64,000 nucleotides of DNA from Pseudomonas syringae CC1557. Lineage in GTDB: Bacteria > Pseudomonadota > Gammaproteobacteria > Pseudomonadales > Pseudomonadaceae. The translations under genes and the position numbers were made by a program. The stretch lies in contig NZ_CP007014.1 in NCBI RefSeq assembly GCF_000452705.1, forward strand, positions 1,054,001 to 1,118,000, in the 5' to 3' direction. A model generated the notes under the pieces. The model did no database searches. It was not told the origin of the DNA and worked only from the letters and a program-made list of their open reading frames with translations. How positions within the stretch are numbered: the first letter of the stretch is position 1; each line of letters begins with the position of its first letter. This document shows, one piece after another, positions 28,073-37,855 of the stretch.

Positions 28073-30493
28073 TCAGTATTGCTGCTCCCCGCTGCGGCGC
28101 ACGGCCTTGTACAGAAGGGCTGCCAGATCATCTCTGGAATAGGGCTTTTGCAACAGGTCGAAGCGATGTGTTTCGTCCTGAGCAATGGAGGCGAATTCGG
28201 TGCTGTAGCCAGTGGTCAGAACCACCGGCATCCACGGATAGCGCGCTTCGATTTCTGTGTACAGCTCCAGCCCGCTCATTCCCGGCATGGCGATATCGGA
28301 AAACACCACGTGGAAGTTTTCAGGGTTGCCGGACAGCTCTTGCAGTGCCTCGCGGGCGCTGGATACCCAGAGCACCTGAAAGCCGAGTTGTTCGAGCATC
28401 GGGCAGGTGTAGGTGCCAATGTCCTGATTGTCTTCGACCATCAACACGCACAGGCCAGGAGGCGCGGAGAGCACGTAGTGTTGGTTTTCCGGGGCGATTT
28501 CTTGATTTTGTGCGCTGGGCAGGCATAACGTAAAACGGCTGCCGCTGCCCAGTTCACTCTCGACCAGCACTTCGCCACCCGATTGCTTGGCAAAGCCGAA
28601 GACCTGCGACAGGCCCAGCCCGGTGCCCTGGCCAATACTCTTGGTGGTATAGAACGGTTCGAAGATCAGCCCCAGTTTGTCTTTGGGGATGCCTGACCCG
28701 GTATCGGTCAAGGACACCGTCACGTAGTCGCCTTCGCTGAGCGAAGGCGCCAGTTCGCTGGAAGAGCAGGCCGAGCGTTCGACCTTGATGGTCAGGCGAC
28801 CGGAACCCGCCATGGCGTCGCGGGCATTGACTACCATGTTGACCAGCGCCGTATCGAACTGGCTGCCGTCGGCAAAGATAAAGCAAGGATCTGCAGGCAG
28901 GTCGATGTGAACCTGAATGCGCGAGCCGGTGAGGGTGTCCATCATTTCGCCGATCCGCGCCACGCTTTTGCAGACATCGAAGACTTCCGGCTGCAATGCC
29001 TGACGGCGGGCAAAGGCCAGCAATTGTCCGGTCAGACGAGCCGCGCGGTCGACTGTACTGGAAATGGCTTCCACATATTTAATGCGCCGCAGTTCGTCGA
29101 GGCTGGTGGATTTCAGCAGGTCGGTGCAGGAGCGGATAACCGTCAGCAGATTGTTGAAATCGTGCGCCACGCCGCCGGTCAACTGGCCGATGGCTTCCAG
29201 TTTCTGGGCTTGATGAAGTGCTTCCTGGGAAACCCTCAATGCCTCGTTGGCGGCTTCTTCGGCCTGGATATCACGGCCGACAGCGTGAATGAATTCATTG
29301 TCCGGAACAGCAGTCCAGGCGATGGTCCGGTATGAACCGTCCTGATGACGGTAGCGATTCTTGAAATGGGGGATGGTTTTACCGTTTTCCAGCCCGCTCA
29401 TGGCAGCGAGGGTGCTGTCGATATCGTCCGGATGCACCAGCGCGAGGAATTGACTGTCGAGCAATTGTTCTTCCGACCAGCCCAAAGCCTGAGTCCATGC
29501 CGGATTGACCGCCGAAATGATGCCGTCAAATTGCGCGACCAGCATCAGATCGGTAGACAGCCGCCAGATGCGGTCGCGATCCCGGGTGCGTTCGATCACA
29601 CGCTGCTCCAGGGTTTCGTTCAGGGAAAGCAGCGCTTCCTCGGCGTCCCTGAGTTGAGTGATGTCCCTGGATACGCAAAGTATCTTTTCCGGTTTGCCGT
29701 CCTTGCCAAAAATAGGGCTGACCTGCACATGCCACCATTTGACATTGCCACCCAGCGTTTGCGCCGAGCCCATGAAGCTGGCGCTTTGTCCGGCGCGGGC
29801 GGCTTCGACGGCAGCAATAGCGTCCAGATTGCCCTGGTTCTGCCAGAAGTCCGGCCATGGACAGCCGCGAATCGCGTTGAAATCGCTGACTTCCATGATC
29901 CGCTGACCGCCTTCACTCATGAAGGTCAGGCGCGAGTCGAGATCCAGTACTTTGATGCAGTCGTTGATGCTCGACAAAACGCGGTCGGTGAACGCTTCGT
30001 TTTCATTTTGCCGGGCTTTGGCAAGAACCTGAGAAGTGGTTTCGTTGACTCGGCTGAATACGCCCTCGATCTGCCCCGTGTCGCCGTAGAGGGGTGAGTA
30101 GGAAAGCGACCACCAGGTCTGTACGGATTTGCCATTGCGGATGACGGTGCGCTGAATGTCGTCGGACCTGCAACTGTGCCCGGCGAGCGCCTGCTCGGCC
30201 AAATGGCGAACCGCTTCCCACGCATCGCCCCATACGGACGCGATGGGTTGCCCCTGTGCCTGTTGAGCCTCGACGGGCAGGACCGGGCAATAGGCGTCGT
30301 TGAAAAACAGTGTGAAATCCTGCCCCCAGAGCAGGTACATGCTGTCCGGACAGTTGAGCATCAGGTTCATCGAAGACAACAAAGCTGCAGGCCATGTGTG
30401 CTTCGGCCCCATTGCAGACATCGACCAGTCTGTCTCGCGGATAAGCCGGCCCATTTCGCCGCCTCCCAGTGGGAGGTCGAGGGGAGTATTCAC
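28073..30493 (-). CDS. Hybrid histidine kinase with PAS domains and receiver
   Basis: This 806-residue cytosolic kinase has no membrane segment. Domains in order: a PAS-like part (about 35-155), a second PAS (165-285), a third PAS (305-415), and a HisKA dimerisation domain with phospho-acceptor His 444 in GGVAHDFNNLL. The ATPase domain (about 540-660; NARDAM, DTGSGIP, GTGLGLS) is followed by a C-terminal receiver with Asp 733 in FSDIAMPG. It may sense a soluble or redox cue. A separate response partner is not adjacent, and the output is unknown. Confidence 0.88.
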   Translation of the reverse strand: MNTPLDLPLGGGEMGRLIRETDWSMSAMGPKHTWPAALLSSMNLMLNCPDSMYLLWGQDFTLFFNDAYCPVLPVEAQQAQGQPIASVWGDAWEAVRHLAEQALAGHSCRSDDIQRTVIRNGKSVQTWWSLSYSPLYGDTGQIEGVFSRVNETTSQVLAKARQNENEAFTDRVLSSINDCIKVLDLDSRLTFMSEGGQRIMEVSDFNAIRGCPWPDFWQNQGNLDAIAAVEAARAGQSASFMGSAQTLGGNVKWWHVQVSPIFGKDGKPEKILCVSRDITQLRDAEEALLSLNETLEQRVIERTRDRDRIWRLSTDLMLVAQFDGIISAVNPAWTQALGWSEEQLLDSQFLALVHPDDIDSTLAAMSGLENGKTIPHFKNRYRHQDGSYRTIAWTAVPDNEFIHAVGRDIQAEEAANEALRVSQEALHQAQKLEAIGQLTGGVAHDFNNLLTVIRSCTDLLKSTSLDELRRIKYVEAISSTVDRAARLTGQLLAFARRQALQPEVFDVCKSVARIGEMMDTLTGSRIQVHIDLPADPCFIFADGSQFDTALVNMVVNARDAMAGSGRLTIKVERSACSSSELAPSLSEGDYVTVSLTDTGSGIPKDKLGLIFEPFYTTKSIGQGTGLGLSQVFGFAKQSGGEVLVESELGSGSRFTLCLPSAQNQEIAPENQHYVLSAPPGLCVLMVEDNQDIGTYTCPMLEQLGFQVLWVSSAREALQELSGNPENFHVVFSDIAMPGMSGLELYTEIEARYPWMPVVLTTGYSTEFASIAQDETHRFDLLQKPYSRDDLAALLYKAVRRSGEQQY

Positions 30494-30679
30494 GGTAGAA
30501 AATGTCCCATCTTTCGGGCTGCCAAAGTGAGCTGAATGGTTAAAGCAGAAGTAGTGTCATTATGCCTTGTCTGACTCGGCGATCGCTATCGAATGCGACC
30601 GCGATCAGTAAGCAGACCCGGTGCAGCCGGAAATGTTCGGTTATGCCCTTGAAGAAGAAGCAGGTCGAGCCTGAAGTCC

Positions 30680-32014
30680 TCAATTGAGGAACATTTCCCG
30701 TGTTAGGGCATGACGTTGCATTTTCTCGTTCAGCGTCCGGCGTGGCAGTTGCAATTCGCCGAGCACGGCTTTGATGTCGCCTTTATGGCGGGTCAGCGAA
30801 GCGCGCAGGCATTGCGCTTCGAAGGCTTCCTGACGGGCCGCCAATGATTGCCCCTGCACGGCGCTGTCGGGCGCTGAAGGTGTCAGCTCCAGCCCGAGCG
30901 TCTGACGCTCGGCTGCATTGGCCAGCTCGCGAACATTGCCGGGCCAGTCATGGCTGAGCAACTGGCTCAGACGCGCAGCGCTGAGGGACGGCGCATCCCG
31001 GTTCAGACGTTCGGCGGCGGATCTGGCGAAGTGGCTGAACAGTTGAGGAATGTCCTCCCGGCGTTCACGCAAGGGCGGCAGGCGCAGCTCGGCCACATTC
31101 AGGCGATACGCGAGGTCTTCCCGAAAGCGTCCGGCACGCGCCTCCTCAAGAAGGTCTGGCTTGGTGGCGGCAATGATCCGCAGGTCGACTTCGATGCTTT
31201 GATTCGAGCCCAGCCGCTCCAGGCGTTTATCCTGCAGCACGCGCAGCAGCTTGACCTGTTGTGCCATCGGCATGCTTTCTATCTCATCGAGAAACACCGT
31301 CCCACCGTCGGCGTATTCCAGACGACCGATGCGCTTGCCTTGTGCGCCGGTGAACGCGCCGCTTTCGTGGCCGAACAGCTCGGCCTCGAACAGGTGTTCC
31401 GGGATGGCTGCGCAGTTGAGGGCAACAAAAGGCTTGCCTGCGCGCGGGCCGAAGTCATGCAGGCAGCGGGCGACCAGCTCCTTGCCGCTGCCCGTTTCGC
31501 CTCTGATCACCACATTGACCGGCAGCTGCGACAGGTCCAGCACCTGACGGCGGAGGGTTTGCAGGCTGGGCGAGGTGCCGAGCAGGGTGGCGTCCAGCCG
31601 GGTGCGTGCGTCGGCCTGCTCATGCAAACGGCGGTTTTCCAGCACCAGTTGACGTTTTTCCAGGGCGCGACGCAGGTTGCTGATCAGGGTTTCAGGGCTG
31701 AACGGTTTCTCCAGAAAGTCATACGCACCTTCGCGCATGGCCTCGACCGCCATCGGCACGTCGCCATGGCCGGTCAGCAGGATGACCGGCAAGTCGCGGT
31801 CCAGGCCTTGCAGCTGGCTCAGCAGCTCCAGACCGCTCATGCCCGGCATGCGCACGTCGGTCAGCACCACGCCGGGAAAGTGTTCCGGCACGCAGCTCAG
31901 GCATTCTTCGGCGCGGGCGAACACCTGCACCTCGAAACCTGAAAGGGTCAGCCACTGTTCGACGGCTTGCCGGATGGGCGCTTCGTCGTCTACCACGATG
32001 ACCGAGTTCAACAT
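30680..32014 (-). CDS. dctD: Sigma54-dependent response regulator, DctD type
   Basis: The 444-residue protein has a receiver domain (Asp 53 in LTDVRMPG) and an AAA+ domain with Walker A GETGSGKE (about 172-179) and the sigma54-contacting GAFTGA (about 219-224). A Fis-type helix-turn-helix forms the C-terminus. DctD activates C4-dicarboxylate transport genes with RpoN. It follows dctB with only a few bases between and is surely its partner; the exact inducer is inferred from the family. Confidence 0.88.
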   Translation of the reverse strand: MLNSVIVVDDEAPIRQAVEQWLTLSGFEVQVFARAEECLSCVPEHFPGVVLTDVRMPGMSGLELLSQLQGLDRDLPVILLTGHGDVPMAVEAMREGAYDFLEKPFSPETLISNLRRALEKRQLVLENRRLHEQADARTRLDATLLGTSPSLQTLRRQVLDLSQLPVNVVIRGETGSGKELVARCLHDFGPRAGKPFVALNCAAIPEHLFEAELFGHESGAFTGAQGKRIGRLEYADGGTVFLDEIESMPMAQQVKLLRVLQDKRLERLGSNQSIEVDLRIIAATKPDLLEEARAGRFREDLAYRLNVAELRLPPLRERREDIPQLFSHFARSAAERLNRDAPSLSAARLSQLLSHDWPGNVRELANAAERQTLGLELTPSAPDSAVQGQSLAARQEAFEAQCLRASLTRHKGDIKAVLGELQLPRRTLNEKMQRHALTREMFLN

Positions 32015-32020
32015 GCCGGG

Positions 32021-33778
32021 TCAGGTCTCCAGAGCGTCATTGGGCAGGCAGAACCAGAACACCGCGCCATCGGCATGGTTTTCTGCGGTCAGTTGCCCGC
32101 CCAGTTGGTGAATGATGGCGTAGGAAACGGCCAGACCGAGGCCCAGACCGTCGCCTACCGGTTTGGTGGTAAAGAACGGATCGAAAATGTTAGCCAGATT
32201 GTCCGGGGCGATGCCGGTCCCGCTGTCCCTGACGCTGAGTCGCCAATGCGGGTCGAGCGCATCAATGCGCACTTCGAGACGCCGGGTGGTGCAGTCACGC
32301 ATGGCATCCAGCGCGTTGCGCAGCAGATTGATCAGCACCTGTTCGAGACGTATGGCATCACCGCGCACCCAGGCCGGGTGCGGCAGGTGCAGCACGCAGT
32401 CGATGTGGTCTTCCCGCAGGCGCGGTTCAAGTAACTGCAACGCCTGCTCGACCACCGTCGCCAGGTCCAGCCGCTCGCGCAAGCCACTGGGGCTCTTGCG
32501 GGCGAAGGTTTTCAAGTGGCCGGTCAGTGCGGCCATGCGCGTCAGCTGCTGATCCACTGCAGTCAGCGCCTTGCAGGCTTCGTCAATGCGGCCTTGATCA
32601 AGCAGCAGGCGCAAGGTTGCCAGTTGCATGCGCTGGGCTGTCAGCGGTTGATTGATTTCGTGGGCCAGCGCTGCCGACATCTGCCCCAGCGCAGCCAGCT
32701 TGGCCGATTGCACCAGGCCGTCCTGCGCGGTTTGCAGATCGCGGGTGCGCTCCTGAACCAGTTGCTCAAGCTCGTCCCGGCTGCGTTCGCGCAATCGCGC
32801 CAGGCGCCAGCGTTGATAAAGAAACAGGCCGAGAAACACCAGCGCCAGCCAGATGCCAGCAGCGGCGAGCCCGGCATTGCGCATGTCTTCGCTGGAGGCC
32901 GGCGGCTTGCGCAGCAGGTGCAGGGTCCACTGTTCGTCGGGCAGCGGCAGTGATTGCCAGAGATAGTCAGCCGTGCCGTCCGGTCCTTCAACACGGCTCA
33001 AATGACTGTTGATGCCGAAGCGATCAATGATCCGACTGCGCAGCGGCGATAGAGGTTTTTTGTCGTATTGGCGAGTGCGCAGCAGATTGGCCCGGCCCTC
33101 GACGGGGATGGGCAACAGTTCGTGATAACGCCAGTCGGGTCGATTGGCGATGAACACGATGCCTTTCTCATCACTGACCAGCAGCAGGTCGTCGCCCTGA
33201 CCCCATTCCTGCTCAAGGTTGGGAAACTCCAGTTTCACGACCATCGCGCCACTGAAGATGCCTGCATCGTTCACCACTGCACTGGACAGAAAGTAACCGG
33301 GAATCCCCGTGGTCACGCCGACCGCGTAGAAGCGCCCGCTGCCCTTGGCACGGGTTTGCAGAAAGTAGGGGCGAAAGCCGTAGTTATGGCCGACGTAGCT
33401 ATTGGGTGTGCGCCAATTGCTCGCACCGATGGCCAGCCCGTTTGCATCAAGCAACTCAAGGGTCGATGAGTGGGCCGCGCTGTTGATTTTTTCCAGCTTG
33501 ATATTGAGCGCGCGTTGCACGTCATCGGTCACCGGACCGCTCAGCGCTGCACGAATTTCGGGGTCCAGTGCCAGGACCGAGGGCAGGGCGCGGTAGCGTT
33601 CGATCAGGGTGTGCAGGGTATTGGCGTACAGCGCCAGTTGTTCGCTGCCCCGCGCTGCATCTTCTGCAAGTGCGTGGCGCTGAGCCTGACGCATGGCCAG
33701 GCTGGCCGACAGGGCGGCCCCCGCCAGAATCAGCAGCACGTACAAGGAAAGTCGCCAGTAGCGATGCTTGATCGTCAT
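32021..33778 (-). CDS. dctB: C4-dicarboxylate-type sensor histidine kinase, DctB type
   Basis: The 585-residue membrane kinase has an N-terminal membrane segment (about 10-28), a periplasmic double PAS/Cache sensor domain (about 30-300, with YFLSSAVVN), and a second membrane segment (304-322). A coiled coil and a HisKA domain with His 373 in [10 protein letters not shown] precede an ATPase domain ending in [12 protein letters not shown]. It is upstream of dctD. No dctA or dctPQM transporter is in the window, so target genes lie elsewhere. Confidence 0.87.
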   Translation of the reverse strand: MTIKHRYWRLSLYVLLILAGAALSASLAMRQAQRHALAEDAARGSEQLALYANTLHTLIERYRALPSVLALDPEIRAALSGPVTDDVQRALNIKLEKINSAAHSSTLELLDANGLAIGASNWRTPNSYVGHNYGFRPYFLQTRAKGSGRFYAVGVTTGIPGYFLSSAVVNDAGIFSGAMVVKLEFPNLEQEWGQGDDLLLVSDEKGIVFIANRPDWRYHELLPIPVEGRANLLRTRQYDKKPLSPLRSRIIDRFGINSHLSRVEGPDGTADYLWQSLPLPDEQWTLHLLRKPPASSEDMRNAGLAAAGIWLALVFLGLFLYQRWRLARLRERSRDELEQLVQERTRDLQTAQDGLVQSAKLAALGQMSAALAHEINQPLTAQRMQLATLRLLLDQGRIDEACKALTAVDQQLTRMAALTGHLKTFARKSPSGLRERLDLATVVEQALQLLEPRLREDHIDCVLHLPHPAWVRGDAIRLEQVLINLLRNALDAMRDCTTRRLEVRIDALDPHWRLSVRDSGTGIAPDNLANIFDPFFTTKPVGDGLGLGLAVSYAIIHQLGGQLTAENHADGAVFWFCLPNDALET

Positions 33779-33847
33779 GGTGCCGCCTGAACGGAATCCG
33801 CTGGCGTATTGGCAAGCGGTTGCCAGCCAATACGCCGGGGAGGGGCG

Positions 33848-36145
33848 TTACAGCAGATTGAACGTCGCTTCTTTCACCGCCTCCGAATCCAGGCCGATCA
33901 TGACCTTGAATTCGCCAGGCTCTGCAGCGTACTTGAGTTCAGGATTGAAGAACTTCAGGTCGTTCTCGCTGAGGGTAAAGGTAACCACCTTCTCCTCGCC
34001 TGGCTCAAGCATGACCTTCTCGAAGTTTTTCAGCTCTTTCACCGGACGGCTAATCGACGCGGTAATGTCACGCAAGTACAACTGCACAATGGTTGCACCC
34101 GCGACCTTGCCGGTGTTCTTCACGGTAACGCTGGCGGTCAGCTTGCCCTTGCGCTGCATAGTGGCGTCCGACAGCTTGACATCCGAAACGTCGAATTGCG
34201 TGTAGCTCAAACCATAACCGAACGGGAACAGCGGGCCATTTGGCTCTTCGAAATAGTGCGAGGTGTAATTGCCCGGCTTGCCTTCGTGATACGGGCGACC
34301 GGTGTTCAGGTGCGCGTAGTAGACCGGCAGTTGGCCAATCGAACGCGGGAACGTCATGGCCAGTTTGCCCGACGGGTTGTAATCGCCGAACAGCACGTCA
34401 GCTACCGCATTGCCGCCTTCGGTGCCCGGGAACCAGGTTTCAAGCATGGCATCGGCCTGTTCCTGTTCGTCGACCAGCACCAGCGGACGGCCATTCATCA
34501 GTACCAGCACCAGCGGCTTGCCGGTGGCCTTGAGCGCCTTGATCAGATCACGCTGTTTACCCGGAATGTTCAGGCTGCTGCGGCTGGCCGACTCGTGGGA
34601 CATGCCGCGCGACTCGCCCACTACGGCAACCACGACATCGGCCTGTTCGGCGACCTTGACCGCTTCGTCGATCATTTCCTGAGCCGGACGTGGGTCAATC
34701 TCCACTTCCTTCTCGATGAAGTTCAGGTAGGTCAGGACATGTTCGTTGTCGCTGACGTTGGCACCGCGGGCATAGACCAGTTTGGCCTTGTCGCCGACGG
34801 CATTGGCCAGACCTTCGTATACGGTGACTGACTGATTGGCACGACCCGCTGCCGACCAACTGCCGAGCATATCGAGGTGACTCTGTGCCAGTCCGCCGAT
34901 GACTGCGATGGTGCCTTGCTTCTTTAGCGGCAGGGTGTCGTTCTGGTTTTTCAGCAGTACCAGCGTCTTGCGCGCGACATCGCGAGCTTCGGCGCGGTGC
35001 AGGCGGTCGTCGGAATAGGTATCGGCAGGGTCATCGGCGGCAACGCCTATGCGACCGTAAGGTGAAGCGAACAGGCCCATGTCGTATTTGGCACCCAGCA
35101 CTTCACGCACGGCGTTGTCGATTTCCTTCATGGAAACCTCGCCGTCTTTCACCAGCCCTGGCAACTGCTCGCCATAGGCCGCGTCGTTCATGCTCAGGTC
35201 GACGCCCGCCTTGATTGCCAGTTTGGCAGCTTCGCGGTAATCCTTGGCCACGCCGTGGTCGATCAATTCCTTGAGCGCGCCGTGGTCACTGATGGTCACG
35301 CCCTTGAAGCCCCAGTCCTTGCGCAACAGGTCTTGCATCAACCATTTGTTGGAGGTCGCCGGGATCCCGTTGATCGAGTTGAGCGCGACCATGATGCCGC
35401 CAGCACCGGCATCGATACCGGCCTTGTAGGGCGGCAGATAGTCCTGATACATGCGCGTCATGCTCATGTCCACGGTGTTGTAATCACGGCCGCCTTCTAC
35501 GGCGCCATACAAGGCGAAGTGTTTGACCGCCGCCATGATGCTGTCGTTGGCGGCAACGTTCTTGCCCTGGAAGGACCTGACCATCACATCGGAAATTCGC
35601 GACACCAGATAGGTATCTTCACCGAAGCCTTCCGAGCTGCGGCCCCAGCGTGGGTCACGGGAAATATCCACCATCGGCGCGAAGGTCATGTCGATACTGT
35701 CGGCACTGGCTTCTTTGGCCGAGATCCGCCCCATTGTTGCGATGGCGTCCATGTCCCAACTGGCGGCCATGCCCAGGCTGATCGGGAAAATCGTGCGGTG
35801 ACCGTGAATTACGTCGTAGGCGAAGAACATCGGAATTTTCAGACGGCTTTTGGCGACTGCGGCTTCCTGAAGCGGACGATTTTCCGAACGGGTAATGGAG
35901 TTGAACGTGCCGCCGATTCTGCCAGCGGCAATTTCCTTGAGAATCTGTGGCTGCGGCATTTCCGAACTGATGCTGATGAGTCGCAACTGACCGATCTTTT
36001 CGTCCAGAGTCATTTGCTTCATGAGTTTGCCGATGAAGGCATTCTTGGCCTGAAGCGTTGTATTGTCCGCGGCAGAGGCGCTCTGGACCATCACTGACTG
36101 ACTGGCCATGCCGACCAGCAAACTTAATAAACACAGCTTATTCAT
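33848..36145 (-). CDS. bglX: Periplasmic beta-glucosidase, GH3
   Basis: The 765-residue enzyme has a Sec signal peptide (residues 1-26, ending ASAAD). The GH3 N-terminal barrel carries the nucleophile Asp in VTISDHGALKEL, the GH3 C-terminal domain follows, and a fibronectin III-like domain with VTVKNTGKVAGATIVQLYL forms the end. It hydrolyses beta-glucosides such as plant glycosides or cello-oligosaccharides in the periplasm. Length and domains equal E. coli BglX. It is read towards dctB and diverges from a TPM-domain gene. Confidence 0.93.
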   Translation of the reverse strand: MNKLCLLSLLVGMASQSVMVQSASAADNTTLQAKNAFIGKLMKQMTLDEKIGQLRLISISSEMPQPQILKEIAAGRIGGTFNSITRSENRPLQEAAVAKSRLKIPMFFAYDVIHGHRTIFPISLGMAASWDMDAIATMGRISAKEASADSIDMTFAPMVDISRDPRWGRSSEGFGEDTYLVSRISDVMVRSFQGKNVAANDSIMAAVKHFALYGAVEGGRDYNTVDMSMTRMYQDYLPPYKAGIDAGAGGIMVALNSINGIPATSNKWLMQDLLRKDWGFKGVTISDHGALKELIDHGVAKDYREAAKLAIKAGVDLSMNDAAYGEQLPGLVKDGEVSMKEIDNAVREVLGAKYDMGLFASPYGRIGVAADDPADTYSDDRLHRAEARDVARKTLVLLKNQNDTLPLKKQGTIAVIGGLAQSHLDMLGSWSAAGRANQSVTVYEGLANAVGDKAKLVYARGANVSDNEHVLTYLNFIEKEVEIDPRPAQEMIDEAVKVAEQADVVVAVVGESRGMSHESASRSSLNIPGKQRDLIKALKATGKPLVLVLMNGRPLVLVDEQEQADAMLETWFPGTEGGNAVADVLFGDYNPSGKLAMTFPRSIGQLPVYYAHLNTGRPYHEGKPGNYTSHYFEEPNGPLFPFGYGLSYTQFDVSDVKLSDATMQRKGKLTASVTVKNTGKVAGATIVQLYLRDITASISRPVKELKNFEKVMLEPGEEKVVTFTLSENDLKFFNPELKYAAEPGEFKVMIGLDSEAVKEATFNLL

Positions 36146-36445
36146 GAATGATTTCTCAAGGCTTTTGCCGGTAACTCGCGTTTAATGTCCGACAGCCAGT
36201 TTTTGGGTTATGGACCTTTGGCGTTATGGTTCGCACTTGAAGCAAGGATAGTTGCCATCCGCTTCACGGTACGAAGTCTCCCCAAGGTGTGTACAAAAAT
36301 GGCGGTTTGATTGATTTTTGTACAGACCCTGTTCAATCAAATAGTGACCGCGTCAGGTGTTGGCGGTCGATTATGCCGGGGAACTTGTGTTTTGGCTAAG
36401 GCGTGTCGTTTCAATGGATTCAAAAAAACACCGGAGGTCTGGATT
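36146..36445. other. Divergent promoter region between bglX and the TPM gene
   Basis: 300 bases without a gene. The region is relatively AT-rich and contains the perfect inverted repeat at 36291-36323. Confidence 0.5.
36291..36323. promoter_or_regulatory. Perfect 10-bp inverted repeat, candidate operator
   Basis: GTACAAAAAT (36291-36300) and ATTTTTGTAC (36314-36323) separated by 13 bases. The location between divergent bglX and TPM genes and the symmetric arms suggest a repressor or activator site. The binding protein is unknown. Confidence 0.5.
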
Positions 36446-37159
36446 TTGAAGTCTGTTTCACAGTGGATGTTGTACGTGGTGATGCTGTTGGGAGGGGTAT
36501 TGCGTGCCGAGGCAGAGCCATCAGCACTGGTGTTTCCGCCGATGACCGGCAGTGTGGTGGATGCCGCACAAATGCTCGACAGCCAGACTACGGTTCGTCT
36601 GGCCAGACTTCTGCGTGCCCATGAAAAGGCGACCGGGGAGCGGGTGGTGGTCGTGACCCTCGCTGATTTGCAGGGCACGAGCATCGAAGAGTTCGGCTCT
36701 CGACTCGGTGACGCCTGGGGCCTGGGGCTGCACGGCAAGGATGACAGTGTTCTGCTGGTGGTCTATCGAGACAAGCGCAAGGTCTTCATGGAAGTCGGCG
36801 GTGCGCTGAAGGATCGTCTCAATGACGCCCAGACGTCTCTGATCATCGACATGCTGATGACCCCAGAGTTTGACGACAACCGGTTTGCCGTCGGCATAGA
36901 ACGCGGTACGCGCGCGGTCATCGCGGCATTGGGTGGGCAGATACCCGATTATCCCGAGCCGACAATGCAGATGTCTGAGTATGACGAGCAGACCAATGAC
37001 GACCATGTCTGGCTGATTGGTATCGTGTTGACCCTCATCGTGTTGGGGATTGTAATCATCAGCGTCAGACGCGGCGGCGCCACCCGGCCCCGCCGTGAAA
37101 GAGCCGCTGATCGCAGTGGCGGACGTTTCGGCGGTGGCGGTGCTTCAGGCAATTGGTAG
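36446..37159 (+). CDS. TPM-domain protein, YgcG-like, exported and C-terminally anchored
   Basis: The 237-residue protein most likely starts at TTG 36446, which has GGAGG eight bases upstream and gives a signal peptide ending AEAE. The TPM domain (about residues 30-150: VVDAAQMLDSQTTVRLARLL, WGLGLHGKDDSVLLVVY) is followed by a membrane segment (about 185-205). A Gly/Arg-rich tail ends GGRFGGGGASGNW. Such proteins face the periplasm and have been linked to cell envelope or photosystem functions elsewhere. It forms a pair with the next gene. Confidence 0.8.
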   Translation: MKSVSQWMLYVVMLLGGVLRAEAEPSALVFPPMTGSVVDAAQMLDSQTTVRLARLLRAHEKATGERVVVVTLADLQGTSIEEFGSRLGDAWGLGLHGKDDSVLLVVYRDKRKVFMEVGGALKDRLNDAQTSLIIDMLMTPEFDDNRFAVGIERGTRAVIAALGGQIPDYPEPTMQMSEYDEQTNDDHVWLIGIVLTLIVLGIVIISVRRGGATRPRRERAADRSGGRFGGGGASGNW

Positions 37160-37184
37160 TTGATGGATTCGGAATGAGGGAACC

Positions 37185-37802
37185 ATGGCTTTACTGAACA
37201 AAGACGAACAGCGGCAGGTCGCCGAAGCGATTGACCGCGTCGAGCAGCGCACTGACGCCGAGCTGGTCACGGTGCTGGCCGCTCGCGCTGACGACTATGC
37301 CTACATGCCGCTGATCTGGGCCGGGCTGATCGGCCTGCTGTTGCCGGGCACGATCAATTACTGCCTTCAATTGATGAGCGCGGACGAGTTGATGCTCGCG
37401 CAGATGAGCACGTTCATTATCGTGGCGCTGGTGTGCCGCCTGTCCAAGGTCTCAGCGTTGCTGGTGCCTGTCTCGGTCAGGCGCTGGCGGGCAGGTAATC
37501 TCGCCCGTCGCCAGTTTCTTGAACAGAACCTGCACAAGACCCACGACGGAACCGGCATTCTGGTGTTCGTCAGCGAAGCCGAGCGTTATGTCGAAATTCT
37601 GGTTGATCATGGCATCGCCAGCCGCCTCCATGACGACACGTGGAAGGCGATGGTCGATGTGTTTACCCAGCAGGTGAAAGACGGGCAGACCCTGCAAGGT
37701 TTTCTCGGCTGCATCCATGCCTGTGGCGAGCTGCTTGCCGATCATGTGCCCGTGACCCACGGCAGGAATGAATTACCGAACAGGTTGGTGGTGCTCGGCT
37801 AA
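37185..37802 (+). CDS. TPM-domain membrane protein
   Basis: The 205-residue protein has a split TPM-like domain: the N-terminal part ALLNKDEQRQVAEAIDRVEQ and the C-terminal part GTGILVFVSEAERYVEILVD. Two hydrophobic segments (about 40-60 and 72-92) are inserted between them. GAGGG precedes the ATG. It follows the other TPM gene by 25 bases in the same operon. The usual third partner, LemA, is absent. Function unknown. Confidence 0.8.
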   Translation: MALLNKDEQRQVAEAIDRVEQRTDAELVTVLAARADDYAYMPLIWAGLIGLLLPGTINYCLQLMSADELMLAQMSTFIIVALVCRLSKVSALLVPVSVRRWRAGNLARRQFLEQNLHKTHDGTGILVFVSEAERYVEILVDHGIASRLHDDTWKAMVDVFTQQVKDGQTLQGFLGCIHACGELLADHVPVTHGRNELPNRLVVLG

Positions 37803-37807
37803 AAGCG

Positions 37808-37844
37808 AAGGCAGGCGTCTACTTTATCGACACCTGCCTTTTTA
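37808..37844. terminator. Terminator after the TPM genes
   Basis: AAGGCAGGCGTC / GACACCTGCCTT stem with one mismatch, followed by TTTTAAT on the plus strand; located between convergent TPM and toxin genes. Confidence 0.75.
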
Positions 37845-37855
37845 ATAGGGGGGGA

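Noticed and set aside
37808..37844. CRISPR or repeat array
   Set aside because: Only a single terminator hairpin; no CRISPR-like spaced repeats were noticed anywhere in the window.
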